Below are positions 40,810-41,419 of a stretch of 41,419 bases of DNA, one piece after another (position 1 is the first letter of the stretch; each line of letters begins with the position of its first letter). The stretch spans positions 1-41,419 of the forward strand of contig DVLU01000003.1 in the NCBI GenBank assembly GCA_018715365.1, written 5' to 3'. Both the position numbers and the translations under genes were made by a program. The notes under the pieces were generated by a model. The model was not told the DNA's origin. It did not search any database and saw only the letters and a program-made list of their open reading frames with translations. The stretch comes from Candidatus Ornithomonoglobus intestinigallinarum. Its GTDB lineage: Bacteria > Bacillota > Clostridia > UBA1381.

Positions 40810-41419
40810 AACGTTAAGCAGGAGCACGGCGGCAAAACGGAATATTGTTATTGCCGTGCTGTACCAGGTGACGGCCGCGGTATGTGGTCTTATTTTGCCG
40901 CGGTATATGCTCACGGCGTTCGGCTCCGAAGCAAACGGCGTTATACAGTCAATATCGCAGCTTTTAAATTACGCGACGCTTTTCGGCTTCGGCATAGGCG
41001 GAATGATAACGGCGTCATTTTACAAGCCGCTTGCGTTCGGTGACGAAAAGGCGGTTTCGGATATATACAATAACGCAAAAAACTTTTTCGGAAGGCTTTC
41101 GTATGTGTTTGCGGCGTTTGTTGTTGTCATATGCCTTATATCAAAGCTTGTTATCCGCACGGACTTTGATTTTGCGTATGTTGCGGCGCTGGCGCTCATA
41201 CTCGGCATGGGACAGTATCTGAGCAGCTACGTTGCCCTTGCGCCCTCGCTGCTTTTAAAGGCCGACCAGAAATTGTATGTATTCCAGTCGGTGCAGATTA
41301 TAACGCATATATTAAACACAATAGTCTGTGTGCTGATAATAAAGCTCGGGAGCGGCATACATCTTGTAAAGCTTGCAAGCGCGGCGGTATATTTGCTGCA
41401 CCCGGTTGTTTTTTACCTT
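40799..41419 (+). CDS. Polysaccharide flippase (Wzx / MATE-like), 3' end cut
   Basis: The frame runs from ATG 40799 to the window edge (207 codons, no stop). It begins MKAETLSRSTAAKRNIVIAV, then LPRYMLTAFGSEANGVIQSI, and shows about five membrane segments (for example VFAAFVVVICLISKLVI and AALALILGMGQYLSSYVAL). That is the N-terminal half of a Wzx-type lipid-linked oligosaccharide flippase. Together with the polymerase-like and Wzz-like proteins it indicates a Wzx/Wzy-dependent pathway. The ORF is partial only because the window ends. Confidence 0.85.
   Translation, partial: MKAETLSRSTAAKRNIVIAVLYQVTAAVCGLILPRYMLTAFGSEANGVIQSISQLLNYATLFGFGIGGMITASFYKPLAFGDEKAVSDIYNNAKNFFGRLSYVFAAFVVVICLISKLVIRTDFDFAYVAALALILGMGQYLSSYVALAPSLLLKADQKLYVFQSVQIITHILNTIVCVLIIKLGSGIHLVKLASAAVYLLHPVVFYL

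Overview
The window looks like a chromosomal segment of an anaerobic, Gram-positive-type Clostridia bacterium (probably Oscillospirales-like). The basis is strong GGAGG-type ribosome sites, SLH (S-layer homology) proteins, a FeoA/FeoA/FeoB/Cys-rich iron operon, a PdaA-like deacetylase, LrgAB, and no outer-membrane genes. Two compositions meet near 7.75 kb. Positions 1 to about 7,760 are AT-rich and look like an integrated mobile element; from about 7,870 the sequence is GC-richer chromosome.

Region 1 (1-7,760), mobile element. A tyrosine recombinase and a small HTH/excisionase lie on the minus strand. They face a dyad-rich control region and a 551-aa orphan protein. Next comes a tight minus-strand operon: a zinc-cluster GS-like amidoligase, a class II glutamine amidotransferase, and a previously uncalled 33-codon ORF overlapping the amidotransferase stop by 3 bases. 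A Rep_trans-like replication or relaxase protein and a second HTH/excisionase close the element, followed by a tandem 12-bp repeat. The left end lies outside the window. The amidoligase/amidotransferase/micropeptide cassette is the best candidate for an undescribed system.

Region 2 (7,835-15,942), housekeeping and metals. This holds tRNA-Trp(CCA), birA, lrgAB, galE, a ZIP transporter and the feo operon. The ZIP and feo promoters share an 18-bp GGTTAG-n6-CTAACC dyad, suggesting one metal-sensing repressor controls both.

Region 3 (16,016-22,233), nucleotide-sugar and glycan genes. A GT2, GNAT, ATP-grasp and DegT aminotransferase operon is followed by rmlA and rmlB. The set suggests a dTDP-linked acylated amino sugar. 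A Phd/Doc toxin-antitoxin module sits between the halves on the opposite strand, and its doc gene has an in-frame TAA at codon 8.

Region 4 (22,346-31,930), envelope and miscellaneous. It contains a secreted subtilase, a LOG-family protein, an SLH-anchored 5'-nucleotidase, two divergent polysaccharide deacetylases, ligA and a DUF6873-like protein.

Region 5 (31,931-41,419), exopolysaccharide operon. A strong promoter and a structured leader of about 210 nt precede an O-antigen-ligase/polymerase-like protein, two Wzz-like membrane proteins, a polysaccharide pyruvyl transferase, an SLH protein, a GT2 and the start of a Wzx-like flippase cut by the window end. All calls rest on reading motifs by eye; no database search was done.
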